Position numbers and translations under genes: made by a program
Shown: piece by piece, positions 8,942 to 19,578 of the stretch
Position numbering within the stretch: position 1 is the stretch's first letter
Layout: each line of letters starts with the position of its first letter
Assembly (NCBI RefSeq): GCF_013166515.1
Contig: NZ_JABKKJ010000009.1
Span: 38,813 to 102,812, forward strand
Direction of reading: 5' to 3'
Origin: Xylanibacter caecicola
GTDB taxonomy: Bacteria; Bacteroidota; Bacteroidia; Bacteroidales; Bacteroidaceae
Length of the DNA stretch: 64,000 nt
The notes under the pieces: model-generated
Seen by the model: the letters and a program-made list of their open reading frames with translations, nothing else
Told to the model about the DNA's origin: nothing
Database searches by the model: none

Positions 8942-10834
8942 TTAGCATAATCCTTTTATTGATTTAATTTTACTATCAATGTTAGACTCGAATAATGAGC
9001 AATCAGTATATATACGTAATAATGAACTTTCGATGTCAAGCTCATATTTATTACAATAATGTCTGACAGCTTGAATTAAACTACCACATATAAATTGGGC
9101 TTTATGTGCGTATAATTTTGTTTGATATTGAGAGAAAACAGCGTTGTGAGCTATTAAGTTTCTAAGTCTGTAAATAAGCGTTATATCAGAAGACACAGCA
9201 TTTTTAAAATCTGCAATACCATTTTTGTCATTATAGAAAGTCTGAAGTTTTTTTAAATCAAGTTTATAAACCTCATCGTTCATTTCTTTTATTATGGAAG
9301 AAATGTTATTTAGAAAATGTGATAATTCAATTTGTTGTCCCTCTTTTAAATTGAGTTTTGCATCCTCAATCAATGTAGGGGACAAGTCATAGTAATTATC
9401 ATGATTTTGTGTACATTGTATTAAATGAATATATATCCCTCGTGCATATGAATAAAAGAAATTGCGAGATAAAATGCATGAACATAATATCTTTGCCAAA
9501 TTCAGAATATTACGTTCTTTCTCTAGGACTATTATGTTCTTTTTTAGGTCTTCACTTACTTTTAGAATGCTTTCTATCGCAATCCAATTATAAAGAAGTT
9601 TGTCTTCATGTCTTTCTGAGTACATTGCTTTTTTATGCCAGTGTAATGCATTAGCAATTCTTTTAAATGTTTTACTATCTATATTTTTAGAATTATCAAA
9701 CTCTTGAAGATAACCTGGTAATCTGTCAGCAATGTTTGATATATTATAAGATTCTATATCTCTGTAAAAACGAGCTCGTTCAATGTCATCTTTAATAGAA
9801 TCCATAGAGCCGCATTCTTTTCCGTCAATTTCTATTACAGCAAATTGTTCACTTATTGAAAGTTCTTTCTCCATGCCAATATTAAGTGATATGAAATCAA
9901 TAATGCTGTTAGCCTTAGATTTCGCAGTATTTATTGATGTGTGTAAAAAACGATGTTTAATTGGGATCGCAATATTTACGAATTGAAAAGATTTGTCAGG
10001 TTCTTCAATTTTACTAAAATGCGGTTCTTTCAAATAAGTAGCATTGTTTACAGAATAAATATGAATACCTTGTATGTATGAATTAATACTTCCCTTAAGA
10101 CCTGATAATCTCAAAATGACATGTCCGTCTTGAGGTTGCTTGTGAAAATGCCTCATTATATTATTAATATAATCTTCAATGCTACGTTTTTTCAATCGTT
10201 CACTTATAGCTTCATGGTATGCTTCTTCAGAACAGAAATCATTTTGATTGAGATCATAATAAGTTTCTTTTGCAAATATAACTTGTCCAGACACTGTAAC
10301 GAGAATACCATCTTCGTCTAGAAAACTATTTATGTCATGAATGTCTATGCCAAGACATAAAAATTCAGTTATTAATGATTTTGTATATAAACAGATTTCT
10401 TGTTTGATGTTATCTAATAACCTATCCTCTTTCTTGATAACTTGTACTAACTTTTCAGATATGGCATTAAGATAATCATAATTCTCCATTGATTGTAGAA
10501 TATTCTTGCATATTGAATTGACATACAATGGGGAATTATCCCAGTTTTTTAAAGCAAGAGCACATTGTGTATGATATAAGTTTGCGAATACTTTATCTGA
10601 TTTAGAGCTCTTGCTAAGCATATCCTTAAACAACTTCCTATTTTCACTATTCTTAAATGTGTTATATTCTATTTCAGCAATAATATCATTAAGAAGAAAA
10701 TGAGGATTATCTAATTGAGTTCTATAGCTGTCTAAATCACATAATTCTTTTATGCAACTATCCCAGTATTTTAGCCAAAATTTCAGTGGAGTATCAGTTG
10801 GATAATTAAAAATTGTCCTTAATTTATCATTCAT
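8942..10834 (-). CDS. HEPN-type large protein (probable abortive-infection RNase)
   Basis: 630 residues with no membrane segment. The C-terminal half looks like an ApeA/HEPN-type arrangement: HWHKKAMYSERHEDKLLYNW near residue 405, where surveys of this class show a W-x-AIE helix, then YRLRNLIAHNA near 556-566. RNLIAH fits the HEPN RNase signature Rx4-6H. The N-terminal 350 residues are unrecognised and may sense the trigger. It starts 6 bases after the end of the restriction-methyltransferase gene, so it belongs to the minus-strand operon headed by the XRE regulator at 17774. RNA cleavage upon phage infection is an inference from the family. Confidence 0.65.
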   Translation of the reverse strand: MNDKLRTIFNYPTDTPLKFWLKYWDSCIKELCDLDSYRTQLDNPHFLLNDIIAEIEYNTFKNSENRKLFKDMLSKSSKSDKVFANLYHTQCALALKNWDNSPLYVNSICKNILQSMENYDYLNAISEKLVQVIKKEDRLLDNIKQEICLYTKSLITEFLCLGIDIHDINSFLDEDGILVTVSGQVIFAKETYYDLNQNDFCSEEAYHEAISERLKKRSIEDYINNIMRHFHKQPQDGHVILRLSGLKGSINSYIQGIHIYSVNNATYLKEPHFSKIEEPDKSFQFVNIAIPIKHRFLHTSINTAKSKANSIIDFISLNIGMEKELSISEQFAVIEIDGKECGSMDSIKDDIERARFYRDIESYNISNIADRLPGYLQEFDNSKNIDSKTFKRIANALHWHKKAMYSERHEDKLLYNWIAIESILKVSEDLKKNIIVLEKERNILNLAKILCSCILSRNFFYSYARGIYIHLIQCTQNHDNYYDLSPTLIEDAKLNLKEGQQIELSHFLNNISSIIKEMNDEVYKLDLKKLQTFYNDKNGIADFKNAVSSDITLIYRLRNLIAHNAVFSQYQTKLYAHKAQFICGSLIQAVRHYCNKYELDIESSLLRIYTDCSLFESNIDSKIKSIKGLC

Positions 10835-10839
10835 AATAA

Positions 10840-13800
10840 TTATTCTTTATTATACTCTTCTTTTGTTATTTGCGTGTATGGATCTACGATTAAGACTTCA
10901 TCGTAGGTAAGACCATAAAGATGATAGACTAACAAGTCAATTTGTTGCTCTAAGGCTGAGGTATCAGCAGAAGGCGTAACTTTTTTGACATTAAGGATAT
11001 TTTCTACAATATTATTAATTGTTTGTTTTTGCAAATCTGACATGTTAGGCAATGGAAATTTTTTAATATCTTGAACAAGAATTTTCGGAAAAGCACCTTT
11101 TGTTGCTTTGGGCGAATGATTGAAATGATAAAATGTTGCCAGTTTGGAATTCAGAATAGCCCAAATAACATCTAAAGATAGACCTTTCTTTGGAATAATA
11201 CATATCAATTGGGGGTCATTAACAAATCGTTCTTTTAATTTACATGCAACAATGGTTGGATTTGTAATCTCACGTACTAAGACCCTTTCATTGTCAAAGA
11301 AACGCAAATTAACATAACCATGCAACATGCTTACCATATTTAACATACTCACCAGTCGAATGGTATCCAAATTTAGTTATATCTCTACCGTAAATCTCCT
11401 TAATATATGATTCATCTAATTGAACAGGTGAATGCCAAAGTCTTTGTTCTACTATTTGAGAACCTTTTTCTTTTCCATAAGTTTCAATAAGATCGGATTT
11501 ACGATATGGTATATATCCTTGTGTAACGTCGAAATAATCTATTATATGTTTAGATAGTGATGATAATTTAGTTGTAATTGCAATAACATTATTAGAAAGC
11601 ATAAATGCTAATCCCCAATTCTGGTTCATTGCAATCAAATCATCTTTGGATATATATTCTCTTTGTTGAGATATAAGTTTATTAAAAGAAAACATATTAG
11701 CTGTGTTTCGATATCCAATAAGGCTATTATCATCTTTTTTATTTTGCCAAATATTAATAGTATTTCTAATTACAGCTTTTTCAAATATTGGAAATTTAGT
11801 ACAATCAAGAATCTCAATTATTGTCCACGTTTTCAAAATGCTTTCACGATATTTTATTGCGAATGTATTAAAAAGATACGTATTTGGAATTATATATGAT
11901 AATATTCCATTTTTAGCAATAAATAGTTCTGCAATTTGTATGAAATAATAATATATCTCATAGTCAGGAACATTCCCTAAATGTTCCACTACTTTTTTAC
12001 GATAATCTCCTTTTATTGATACACCGTATGGCGGATTCCCAATCACCACATCAAATCCATCTTTCACTCCAAACATCCATTCCGAATCAAAAAAAGGAGA
12101 AGATGTGTTTTGGTTAAACATATCCCATGATGCCAACTGTTGTGCTTCGGTTTCATTTACAAAACCTAATGCTTTTAGTTCTTCTGCAAGAGATATGCGG
12201 AGTTCTTTTATCTTCTCTTTGTATTTACGTTTGGTCTTTACAGTTTTTGCTCCAAAGATTTTGTGATTTGCAGTTTTTAATTCAGCTTTTATTTCACGAA
12301 CCTTGTCTGTATCTGTAATGCTAAACTCGCTATTCAGTCCAATAAGCGTATTGGCTGCCACAAACTTTGCCTCCAAGTTAGGCAACGGACGGATGCCAAA
12401 ATTATCGGCAGGATTATTGTTGGTCTTTTGGTCGACAACCAGAGAAATGAAGAAACGCAACTTGCTTATCTGTATTGCTATAGGCTGTATATCTACGCAA
12501 TAGATGCAGTTCTCTATTAAGTATAACTTACGTGCATAGTCAGGGCGATTGATATTTTCGTTAAAGCTACGCTCTATGTCGGCAACCAATTCTTTTCGCT
12601 CTTCATCGGATGAATTACGATAGGCTTCTGATGTTTCGTCAATAGCCTTGTTGAGCATCATCTCTTTCCATTGCCTGTTTTCCGGGTCAATACGATTGAG
12701 AATATGTACCATTTGTTGCAATATGCCTATAGGGAAAGCTCCCGAACCACATGCCGGGTCAAGGATTTTGCAATCGTAAAGTGAGTGCATGATACTTGTA
12801 CGTTGTTTGTCGGAAAGTTCAACAGTGTCATCGGTGTATTGCATCAATTGGCGGAACTGAGGTTCCAAATCCTCACCAACAGTCCGTTTGAGATGAGCCA
12901 CCAAACTCTCGTTTACCATATACTGAACAATCTCACGGGGAGTATAGAACGAACCGGTCTGCTTGCGGGCGGTGGTTTGTGTTTCCGGATTGTATGAAGC
13001 CAAAAGGTTTTCAAATACCTTGCCCAACAGTTCCGGGTCGAGTGAAACTTCTTGGTCAAATGGAGTATTCTCTTCCACAGTAAAGTTATAACGCTTTAGA
13101 ATATCGATGATACCACGAGCGGAAACCTTCTTCTTTTTCTTATCACCGTACCATTTTGAGAGGTTAATGTTTTTTCCAACCTCTTCACCGAAGAACAGGT
13201 AATCCGGTACTATCAAATACTTCTTTACACTCTCACGGTCACTAAAACCGTCATAATACAAATCATTATCCTTTTCGTCCAAGCAATCAAACAAACCGCC
13301 ATTCAAGAAAGGTACGGTTCTGTTTGCCAAATCGACAAATAGCTGTGGGTTTTGGAAATATGACTCATAACGCATGAGTTTGTTATTATCGTAATCACCA
13401 CGCCCTTTTCTAAAATGACGTTCCGAGAGTTCATTACTGCCTTCGGGGGTAATAGGACTATTCAGCATAGCAAAGAATAAGTTTTGTAAGATAGCCTTAT
13501 AGTATTTGCTTTCATCCGACTTCCAAAACATATCAACCATGGCATGTGGATTAAATCCTTCTATCAGGTTATTCGCTATATATTGTTCGTCAAAGAATTC
13601 GTCCGGGATAAGATGTCGTTGTTTCAGAAACCAAACAAAAATAAGACGAGTAATCAGACGGATTGCACTCTCGTTGTTATACTTATCATCATCTGTTTTA
13701 TCTTTAAGGTCATTGGGGAAGCGTATGATTTTAATAGCCCAAGCATACCAATCGCTGAGTTCATTATAGAAATCCTTAGTTAATATTTCTACAGAGAAGC

Positions 13801-14281
13801 GGTTACGTAAATCATCTGCGCTAACGACACGCCCTTTTTCGTTCAGATACTTATTTGGTGTATAGTATGCGATTCCCTTTCCTAAGAAATAGCTATACCT
13901 GCGAGGGTTGCTATAATTCCGTTTTGTTCGTGCCGAATTTTCTTTTGAATCAAGTGTTATTTCAATAAAAGAAAAGCGATAATTATCAGAATTGTCCTCT
14001 GGAACAAAAACAACCAAGGCACGGTCTTCCGTTTCATCGGCAAGCATACGGAATGCTTCTTTTGATAGTGATACTCGGGCATCATTTTTTGATGTATGTT
14101 TTACTTCGTACACAACCAAATCAAGTTCGGAGGAATAACCTAATTTGACAGCTTGCGTACTATACGTCATTTGAGTATGAAAGGTGACAGGCTCTAGAGT
14201 AGGGATAAAATCCTCCGGTAAGAATTTGTTTTGCAGGAAGTTTACAAACTCCTGCCGATTGTATGCTTTATTGAATTCCAT
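10840..14281 (-). pseudogene. Eco57I/type IIG-like restriction-methyltransferase, frameshifted near the C-terminus
   Basis: The main frame (14281-11309) encodes 990 residues. The N-terminal LDLVVYEVKHTS (~50-65) looks like a PD-(D/E)XK nuclease core. The methyltransferase carries DPACGSGAF (motif I, ~505) and GNPPYGV (motif IV, ~745) of N6-adenine enzymes. The frame ends in ...VKYGKHVAWLC and TAA at 11311-11309; the neighbouring frame continues as NLRFFDNERVLVREITNPTI to 10840. Dropping one T at 11311/11312 restores about 1146 residues, the usual length. The lost part is the C-terminal target-recognition region, so specificity is probably compromised. It is in an operon with the helicase (14 bases upstream) and HEPN gene. 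Confidence 0.88.
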
Positions 14282-14295
14282 ATCTGATTGTTCTT

Positions 14296-17200
14296 TTATT
14301 GTAGTTCTTCACTTAAAATCAATGTCTCTTTACTATCATCCACTTTATTCTGAGCGGTAATGATACGAGCCAAATACCTGGCAGAGATTTTCAACGGTAA
14401 TTTTTCCGCATCCTTGGGAGTCAGTTGATTGATGTATCGTAGCTCATATCCTGACAGGGCATCGGTTTTGATGACTTGAAGCAAATCCTCCAAATAGTCT
14501 TTCGACAAGCGTTGTTCTTTTTTCAAGACCTTTATCTTAGCCAATGCATTAAGAAGTTCTTTCTCATTTCGCTCAGATACATCATTGCTAAACAATGATG
14601 CTTTTACCCTTTGATATATGTCGTCAAAATTCTTACTCAAACCTATCGGTACTTCTTCTTTTCCTGCTTCAAAAAGTGCAATGGCTTCTTCGGCGGGAAT
14701 CATAACAGGAGTATTTGCAGCGTCGCTAATCTTGAATACAAAATCATCGCCTTTTCGCCCAAACATCAATACTCCTTTTTTAGGCTTTCCAACATTACGG
14801 GCTGTTCTTGCCCGGTGTGGCAATTCAACGGCTTTGTCGTATATATTCGTACCTTTTAGGCTGTTCAATAATTTGCGGTAAGGAGTATCCCATGATGCCT
14901 CCTCGTTGTGTGCAAATTCTTTGCGGTAACGCTCCTTGAAGAAAGCTCTAACCTCTTCCTCTTTAGTAAGCGCTTTGGTGTCTTCTCCCATAATGGCATG
15001 AATCATTGCCATTTTAAGTGTGGAGATTTCTTTTGTCCGAGTCTCTGTCTCACCCACATCCGTAGGAAAATAATTGTAAATATACAACTCGTCAAAGACC
15101 TTTTTATTGATACGATTGATTCGGCCGATACGTTGGATGACACGAGTCGAATTATAAGGAATGTCGTAATTGAAAATTGCGCCGGCACGATGTAGGTTGT
15201 ATCCTTCGGATATAGCATCGGTTGCGACCAAGATATGAAAAGCATTTTGTTGTAGCGACTGCTTTAAACCTGCATCGAAGTTTGCCCGTATACGGTCTTT
15301 ATTTACCGGAGTTGCATCTGCTGATGTATATTTCATAACAGGCAGTCCTGCTTTGATAAGGGCATCGCCCAAATAATTCACGGTATCGGCAAATTCTGAA
15401 AACACAACCAGTTTCCTGCTTGGCTCATCTTTCATTTGTTTTCGGATAATCCGAATGAATGAACTCAGCTTAGGGTCACATTTAATGGTGTTCTCTTTGC
15501 CGAACCATTGCTCACACAGATTTTTCAGTAATTGAATATCCGCTTGCACATCCGACATGAATTCGTCTTTTACATATTTCATGTCTATCTCGAAGAACCC
15601 CTTGGCTTCGTATTTTTCAAATAGTTCCTTGATTTCATCCATATTGTCGTTACCGGAATCATAGAATGTTTCCACGTCAGGCAAGTTGCCCTTTTTGAAT
15701 ACGGGTATCTTGTTTCGCTTTTCAATCCATTTGAGCATATGTTCGGATGACTGTATCATATATCCCAAAGAAGACTGGAAAGCTGCGACCGAACTTTCAA
15801 AACGTGCTACCAGCAAGTGGCGCATGAAACTTGAAATGTTTGCTTGTCGTCCAATCAACAGATTGAATTTCACTCCTGTTTTGTCTTCAAGTTCTTTGGC
15901 TAATTTCTCTTTTAAATATTCGTGTATATATAAAGCAGGAGAATAGCGTGCAGCCTTGAAACGATATATATCATCACTGCCACCTTCCGATTTACTGATT
16001 CTATCTAAAGTAGATAGATATAAATCTTTTAACTCGCTCAAATCATATTCCAATTCTTCCGGATCATTTGGTAATACCAATTGAATATTTTGTTGCTTCA
16101 AGTCTTCTGCATATTCAGGGATATCCTGCAAATCCAAACGTGAACGGCGTACTACTAATGGGCTTATAATGGAACGTATCTTCTTGGCTATGTCGTTTAC
16201 TTCGTGCTTAATATCTTCATCGGTTGCTTCTCCTTTTCGTTGCTCTTCACGCAGAACTCTATATTTATCTATCAAGTCTTTGAATGAAACTCCTAAGTTC
16301 TCAACAGTTTTAAGTGTAGAGCGCGATGGTATTTGGAATAGTTTTATCAGTGCATAAATATCTGCCGGTTGATTGTTGAAAGGAGTGGCAGTAAGCAGTA
16401 AAACCTTATTTCCTAAACAAAGATTGTGCAGTAAGGCATAATCCTGAGTATATTCGTTACGGAAACGATGTGCTTCGTCTATGATTATCAGGAATTGTTC
16501 GCCTTCCTTTACCAACTCTTGGTAATGTAATACAGCTTGCTCTATTTTCCCTGCACTGAAAACAGAAGCCGTATATCCGAACTCATAACGATAGCCTTCC
16601 CATTGTTTATATAAGTGTGGCGGGCACACAACAATGGTGCGCAATCTAAGATTGCGTGCTACGGTTGAAGCTATCACACTCTTGCCCAACCCGACAACAT
16701 CGGCAATAATAGCTCCGTTGTGGTTGCGCAGTGCATTCAGAGCCATCTGTACGGCATCGGTCTGATATTTTAGATTAGAATATTTACCATCTGTTATATC
16801 GTGCGGAGTTAATATATTGTCAGATGTGGGAATATTGAAATACTCTTTAAGGACACGAATATACATCAGATATGGCGAATAAATCTTATCATACCATATA
16901 TGTGCCATTACTTTATTGTTCCATTCGTCAATACAATCCTTACTTGCAATAACCACAGAACTCTCCCACAATTCGTCGAATATCTTTTTTCCTTCATCAT
17001 AATCACGTTTGTCATTGAAACGGGCGTTTAGTTCCAAGCGTCCTTTCATTCCTTGATAAGAAAGATTACTGGAACCGGTGATTAAAACACCGGGTAGCTC
17101 TCCATTCTCATTCATTATATCGTTATAGGCAAACAGATACATTTTTGAATGACACGGGTCTAACGTCTTACGTATTTCAAGTGTCCCGTTGAGGATTTTC

Positions 17201-17544
17201 CCATAAAACATTTTGAACTGCTCTTGCTTCTCTGATGTATCCAGAAAATCAGAGTTGTTAAAAGCTTGAACGAACTGTGTATAGTATTCTTCCCTGGCTG
17301 CATTTCGTGAAATCAATCCGTTTCTGAAAGTTTCTATTTCACGTATGTGTTTGGCTATTTGCAATTCAATATCTAATCCCACAAGGATTTGTATTTGTTT
17401 ATCTCTTAGTTGTTCGGATAATTGTATATATCCGGAATAATAGAAATAACCAATCAACATGTATACTGCATCTGTTTTTGGTAGAATGCCATTAATTATG
17501 TCTGATAAGAATTTTTCTTTGTTTGTAATAAAGTTACTGCTCAT
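14296..17544 (-). CDS. PLD-SNF2 helicase associated with the restriction-methyltransferase
   Basis: 1082 residues. The N-terminus is a phospholipase D-type nuclease domain: HSKMYLF near 132 and GSSNLSYQGMKGRLELN near 154, fitting HxK...GSxN. A superfamily 2 (SNF2/DEAH) helicase follows: DVVGLGKSVIAS (Walker A, ~280), DEAHRFRNEY (~355), LLLTATPFNNQ and ATDAISEGYNLHRA with RVIQRIGRINR (motif VI). The C-terminal ~150 residues are unassigned. Helicases of this design are commonly encoded beside Eco57I-like methyltransferases, where they are thought to translocate DNA for restriction. The gene is intact and follows the XRE regulator by 23 bases. Confidence 0.88.
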   Translation of the reverse strand: MSSNFITNKEKFLSDIINGILPKTDAVYMLIGYFYYSGYIQLSEQLRDKQIQILVGLDIELQIAKHIREIETFRNGLISRNAAREEYYTQFVQAFNNSDFLDTSEKQEQFKMFYGKILNGTLEIRKTLDPCHSKMYLFAYNDIMNENGELPGVLITGSSNLSYQGMKGRLELNARFNDKRDYDEGKKIFDELWESSVVIASKDCIDEWNNKVMAHIWYDKIYSPYLMYIRVLKEYFNIPTSDNILTPHDITDGKYSNLKYQTDAVQMALNALRNHNGAIIADVVGLGKSVIASTVARNLRLRTIVVCPPHLYKQWEGYRYEFGYTASVFSAGKIEQAVLHYQELVKEGEQFLIIIDEAHRFRNEYTQDYALLHNLCLGNKVLLLTATPFNNQPADIYALIKLFQIPSRSTLKTVENLGVSFKDLIDKYRVLREEQRKGEATDEDIKHEVNDIAKKIRSIISPLVVRRSRLDLQDIPEYAEDLKQQNIQLVLPNDPEELEYDLSELKDLYLSTLDRISKSEGGSDDIYRFKAARYSPALYIHEYLKEKLAKELEDKTGVKFNLLIGRQANISSFMRHLLVARFESSVAAFQSSLGYMIQSSEHMLKWIEKRNKIPVFKKGNLPDVETFYDSGNDNMDEIKELFEKYEAKGFFEIDMKYVKDEFMSDVQADIQLLKNLCEQWFGKENTIKCDPKLSSFIRIIRKQMKDEPSRKLVVFSEFADTVNYLGDALIKAGLPVMKYTSADATPVNKDRIRANFDAGLKQSLQQNAFHILVATDAISEGYNLHRAGAIFNYDIPYNSTRVIQRIGRINRINKKVFDELYIYNYFPTDVGETETRTKEISTLKMAMIHAIMGEDTKALTKEEEVRAFFKERYRKEFAHNEEASWDTPYRKLLNSLKGTNIYDKAVELPHRARTARNVGKPKKGVLMFGRKGDDFVFKISDAANTPVMIPAEEAIALFEAGKEEVPIGLSKNFDDIYQRVKASLFSNDVSERNEKELLNALAKIKVLKKEQRLSKDYLEDLLQVIKTDALSGYELRYINQLTPKDAEKLPLKISARYLARIITAQNKVDDSKETLILSEELQ

Positions 17545-17567
17545 GATATTATATATTAAAGAGGTCT

Positions 17568-17774
17568 TTATTTTGTTCTACTAGCAATCAAATCCTTTGG
17601 ATCAATATTGAGAATCTTAGCTATTTCAAACAGTACTTCCAAACTTGGTTGTCGTCTGTTGCAAACATACGCATTGACTATGCAAAAACTTTTATCAAGT
17701 TTCTCTGCTAACCAAGTTTGCTTGATACCTCTTTCTTCAAGCACCTCTTTTATTCGATTCATGGGTTTATCCAT
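17568..17774 (-). CDS. XRE/Cro-C1 family regulator heading the minus-strand R-M operon
   Basis: 68 residues. A Cro/C1 helix-turn-helix spans most of the protein: IKQTWLAEKLDKSFCIVNAY then RRQPSLEVLFEIAKILNID. It is the first gene of the operon helicase-methyltransferase-HEPN and has its own -7 box 32 bases upstream of the ATG. Small XRE proteins at this position in R-M operons act as controller (C) proteins, delaying restriction until methylation is established; that role is inferred here. It is a paralogue of the regulator at 26140, sharing QTWLA-KLDKSF--VNAY-CNR-QP. Confidence 0.88.
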   Translation of the reverse strand: MDKPMNRIKEVLEERGIKQTWLAEKLDKSFCIVNAYVCNRRQPSLEVLFEIAKILNIDPKDLIASRTK

Positions 17775-17805
17775 TGTTCCGTTTTTTATATAGTCAATAT
17801 GAATA

Positions 17806-17813
17806 CAAAGATA
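17806..17813 (-). promoter_or_regulatory. -7 box (TATCTTTG) of the minus-strand R-M operon
   Basis: Minus-strand TATCTTTG matches TAnnTTTG and lies 32 bases before the XRE start codon at 17774, giving a short leader. Confidence 0.55.
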
Positions 17814-18327
17814 TAAAATATTATGCTATATTAAGAGAAATAGAGAGGAAAAATCCCTTTTTTACAATTCATAATGAGTGAACGGATCATTTTGATTTGA
17901 GTATGCTTGCTCTGTCTGTAAAGCGAAACAAACCATGAGTGTTGTTGATATGGCAGACGGAGTATTATTGTATATTTCTTTTACACTTGAATTGTCTTTA
18001 GTAAATACTATTTCAGTTAGGAAAACGGGGTGAGAATATTCCGTAATGTATCCGTATAAACGATTGATAACTGTTGGCTAAGAAATACGTTTGTCTTTCA
18101 TCTTCTTGTCTTCTTTTCCCTCTTTCTTTCTCATTTGTAAATTATCAACTGTCAATTAAAACGCTTCTTTTCCTTTCTTTTTGATTTTTTATAAGCCCGA
18201 AATACTGCGATGTTTTGGAAAAAGACGCTATCGGGACTGAAAAACGCAAAAAATCGCGTGTAGACATAATGTGTTTAATATCAAAATGTTACACGTATAT
18301 ATAAGAAAGTGTGCATTGTTTGGAATA

Positions 18328-18459
18328 AGAAAGTTGCCTGATTTATACACGAAAGTTGCCTAATTACGTTTCAAAAGCAGCCCTTTTACCTTGCAAAAGG
18401 TGGCATATTAGACCGCAAAGGCACGTGTTTTACACTCTTTTGGACGTACTTTTGCGGAA
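18328..18459. repeat. Degenerate 22-bp tandem repeat array A
   Basis: Six consecutive 22-base units share a CnAAAG near their start and a GCCnnATT or GCATATT core. Units begin at 18328, 18350, 18372, 18394, 18416 and 18438. Examples of cores are GAAAGTTGCCTGATT, GAAAGTTGCCTAATT and AAAAGGTGGCATATT. The same periodicity is found at 51986-52183 and 54494-54625. Confidence 0.65.
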
Positions 18460-18606
18460 AAACGCACGTTCGTTTGTTATAAAAGACATGGCTTTTCGTC
18501 ATTCACGATTGCTTTTTACATCTATTAACACGTAGGACAAGACTTTCAGACAATAGTTTTGAAATGACAAAATGACATAGGAAAGCGATTTATAGTTGCC
18601 ATTTGA

Positions 18607-18634
18607 TATTTTCTAATTGGGAAATTAGAAAATA
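18607..18634. repeat. AT-rich perfect hairpin
   Basis: Twelve-base arms TATTTTCTAATT and AATTAGAAAATA are separated by four bases. It could be a factor-independent terminator or a protein-binding palindrome; neither adjacent gene points clearly to one role. Confidence 0.4.
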
Positions 18635-19115
18635 GAGAAACAGCGTTCACCGACCGGATGGAAAGCCAATTAAAGTTTTTTGATGCTTACAATATATTTG
18701 GGCTAATTCATGTCAAATCGAGAAAATCGGTCGAATTTGGGCAAAACTATACATTACTTGCCAGTTCAACATATTCACATCACTGATTATCAGTGACCAT
18801 TCATTTTAATCGGTACAACCTCTGTTTTGACAAATATATAGAATGTAGGGACAAATGCAAACCACTGTATTTCATTGCTTTGCATATACGTGTTGTACCG
18901 CCTCTTTTCAGCCCTTTGTGGAATGTCCCACTATCAGATACAAGGTGTTGAGTGATAGGGCATTTCCGCAGGTATGTTACAGAACGCTTGTTGAATGCAA
19001 AGGTAGTGGTTTTCTTGGGATTTCTGTGGTTTGCGGTGTGGTTTTTCTTCCCAAGAGGGTACTTGATAATAGAATTGATCATAGAACTAGGGAACTTTTG
19101 TAGAATACATATTTG

Positions 19116-19205
19116 ATTCGCTTGAAAAAGTGTAGAACAATTGGTAATATTCGTTTGGAAAAGTGTAACAAATCTGTTTTATTCGCTTAGAAAAGTGTAA
19201 AACTA
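19116..19205. repeat. Three direct repeats with 32-33 bp period upstream of hipB
   Basis: Copies start at 19116, 19149 and 19181. Each reads ATTCG(C/T)TT(G/A)(G/A)AAAAGTGTA followed by an A-rich triplet. The 32-33 base spacing equals about three helical turns, which favours cooperative protein binding on one DNA face. Confidence 0.6.
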
Positions 19206-19257
19206 TATGCGTTATATTTGTTTTTAGCCTTAATATTAATGTCTCAATCTTCATTAG

Positions 19258-19320
19258 ATTATACCCTGTCTGATATAATTGCTATAGTAAACCAATAAAT
19301 TATACCCATACTGATATAAT
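19258..19320. promoter_or_regulatory. Two operator-like repeats in front of hipB
   Basis: Two near-identical segments, ATTATACCC then CTGATATAAT, lie at 19258-19279 and 19299-19320, offset by 41 bases. Each is itself a partial dyad (ATTATA...TATAAT). The second lies just upstream of the -7 box at 19336, overlapping where a -33 element would be. Inferred HipB binding sites for autoregulation. Confidence 0.55.
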
Positions 19321-19335
19321 ATCGAATATTTGTGC

Positions 19336-19343
19336 TAACTTTG
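19336..19343 (+). promoter_or_regulatory. -7 box (TAACTTTG) of the hipBST operon
   Basis: TAACTTTG matches TAnnTTTG and lies 28 bases before the hipB ATG, directly downstream of the second operator-like repeat. Confidence 0.55.
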
Positions 19344-19371
19344 TACCCGAAGAGGTGTAAAGTATGATGCT

Positions 19372-19578
19372 ATGAATAATCTTTCTACTACGGTCAAAAT
19401 GTTGCGAAAGCAATATAATCTGACGCAAGAAGAACTCTCGTTGAAGTCGGGGGTGGGGTTGCGCTTTGTGCGAGACCTTGAACAAGGCAAAGAGACGCTA
19501 CGTCTCGACAAGGTGAATCAACTTCTTGACTTTTTTAATTATGAAATGGTTGCCACTCAAAAAAACAGTAATCAATGA
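19372..19578 (+). CDS. hipB: HipB-like XRE antitoxin/repressor
   Basis: 68 residues with a Cro/C1 helix-turn-helix (LRKQYNLTQEELSLKSGVGL, then RFVRDLEQGKETLRLDKVNQ). It ends four bases into the next gene (ATGA overlap), so translation is coupled. First gene of a three-gene HipBST-type operon. HipB proteins bind operators upstream of the operon and repress it, and the paired dyad repeats at 19258-19320 fit that. No C-terminal toxin-binding extension was recognised. Confidence 0.85.
   Translation: MNNLSTTVKMLRKQYNLTQEELSLKSGVGLRFVRDLEQGKETLRLDKVNQLLDFFNYEMVATQKNSNQ

Larger units (their letters stand above)
17820..19371. other. 1.5-kb non-coding, repeat-rich spacer between two divergent defence operons
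   Basis: No convincing gene was found. Short frames around 18801-19103 exist on both strands but lack family resemblance and codon bias. The region holds a 22-bp periodic repeat array (18328-18459), an AT-rich hairpin (18607-18634), three direct repeats (19116-19205) and two hipB operator-like repeats (19258-19320). A minus-strand TACCTTTG near 19003 could start an untranslated RNA of unknown function. The stretch 18840-19080 is more GC-rich and may be the remnant of a mobile element. Confidence 0.6.

Noticed and set aside
10840..17774. BREX or DISARM system
   Set aside because: No PglZ, BrxC, DrmA or DrmB genes are present; only a PLD-SNF2 helicase and an Eco57I-like enzyme, which fit a helicase-assisted R-M system.
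18801..19103. Overlapping short frames on both strands in the spacer
   Set aside because: Their products are basic, low-complexity and unlike any family; the region is better explained by repeats and regulatory sites.
19116..19205. CRISPR array
   Set aside because: Only three imperfect repeats with very short, AT-rich spacing and no cas genes; spacers of 8 bases are far too short.
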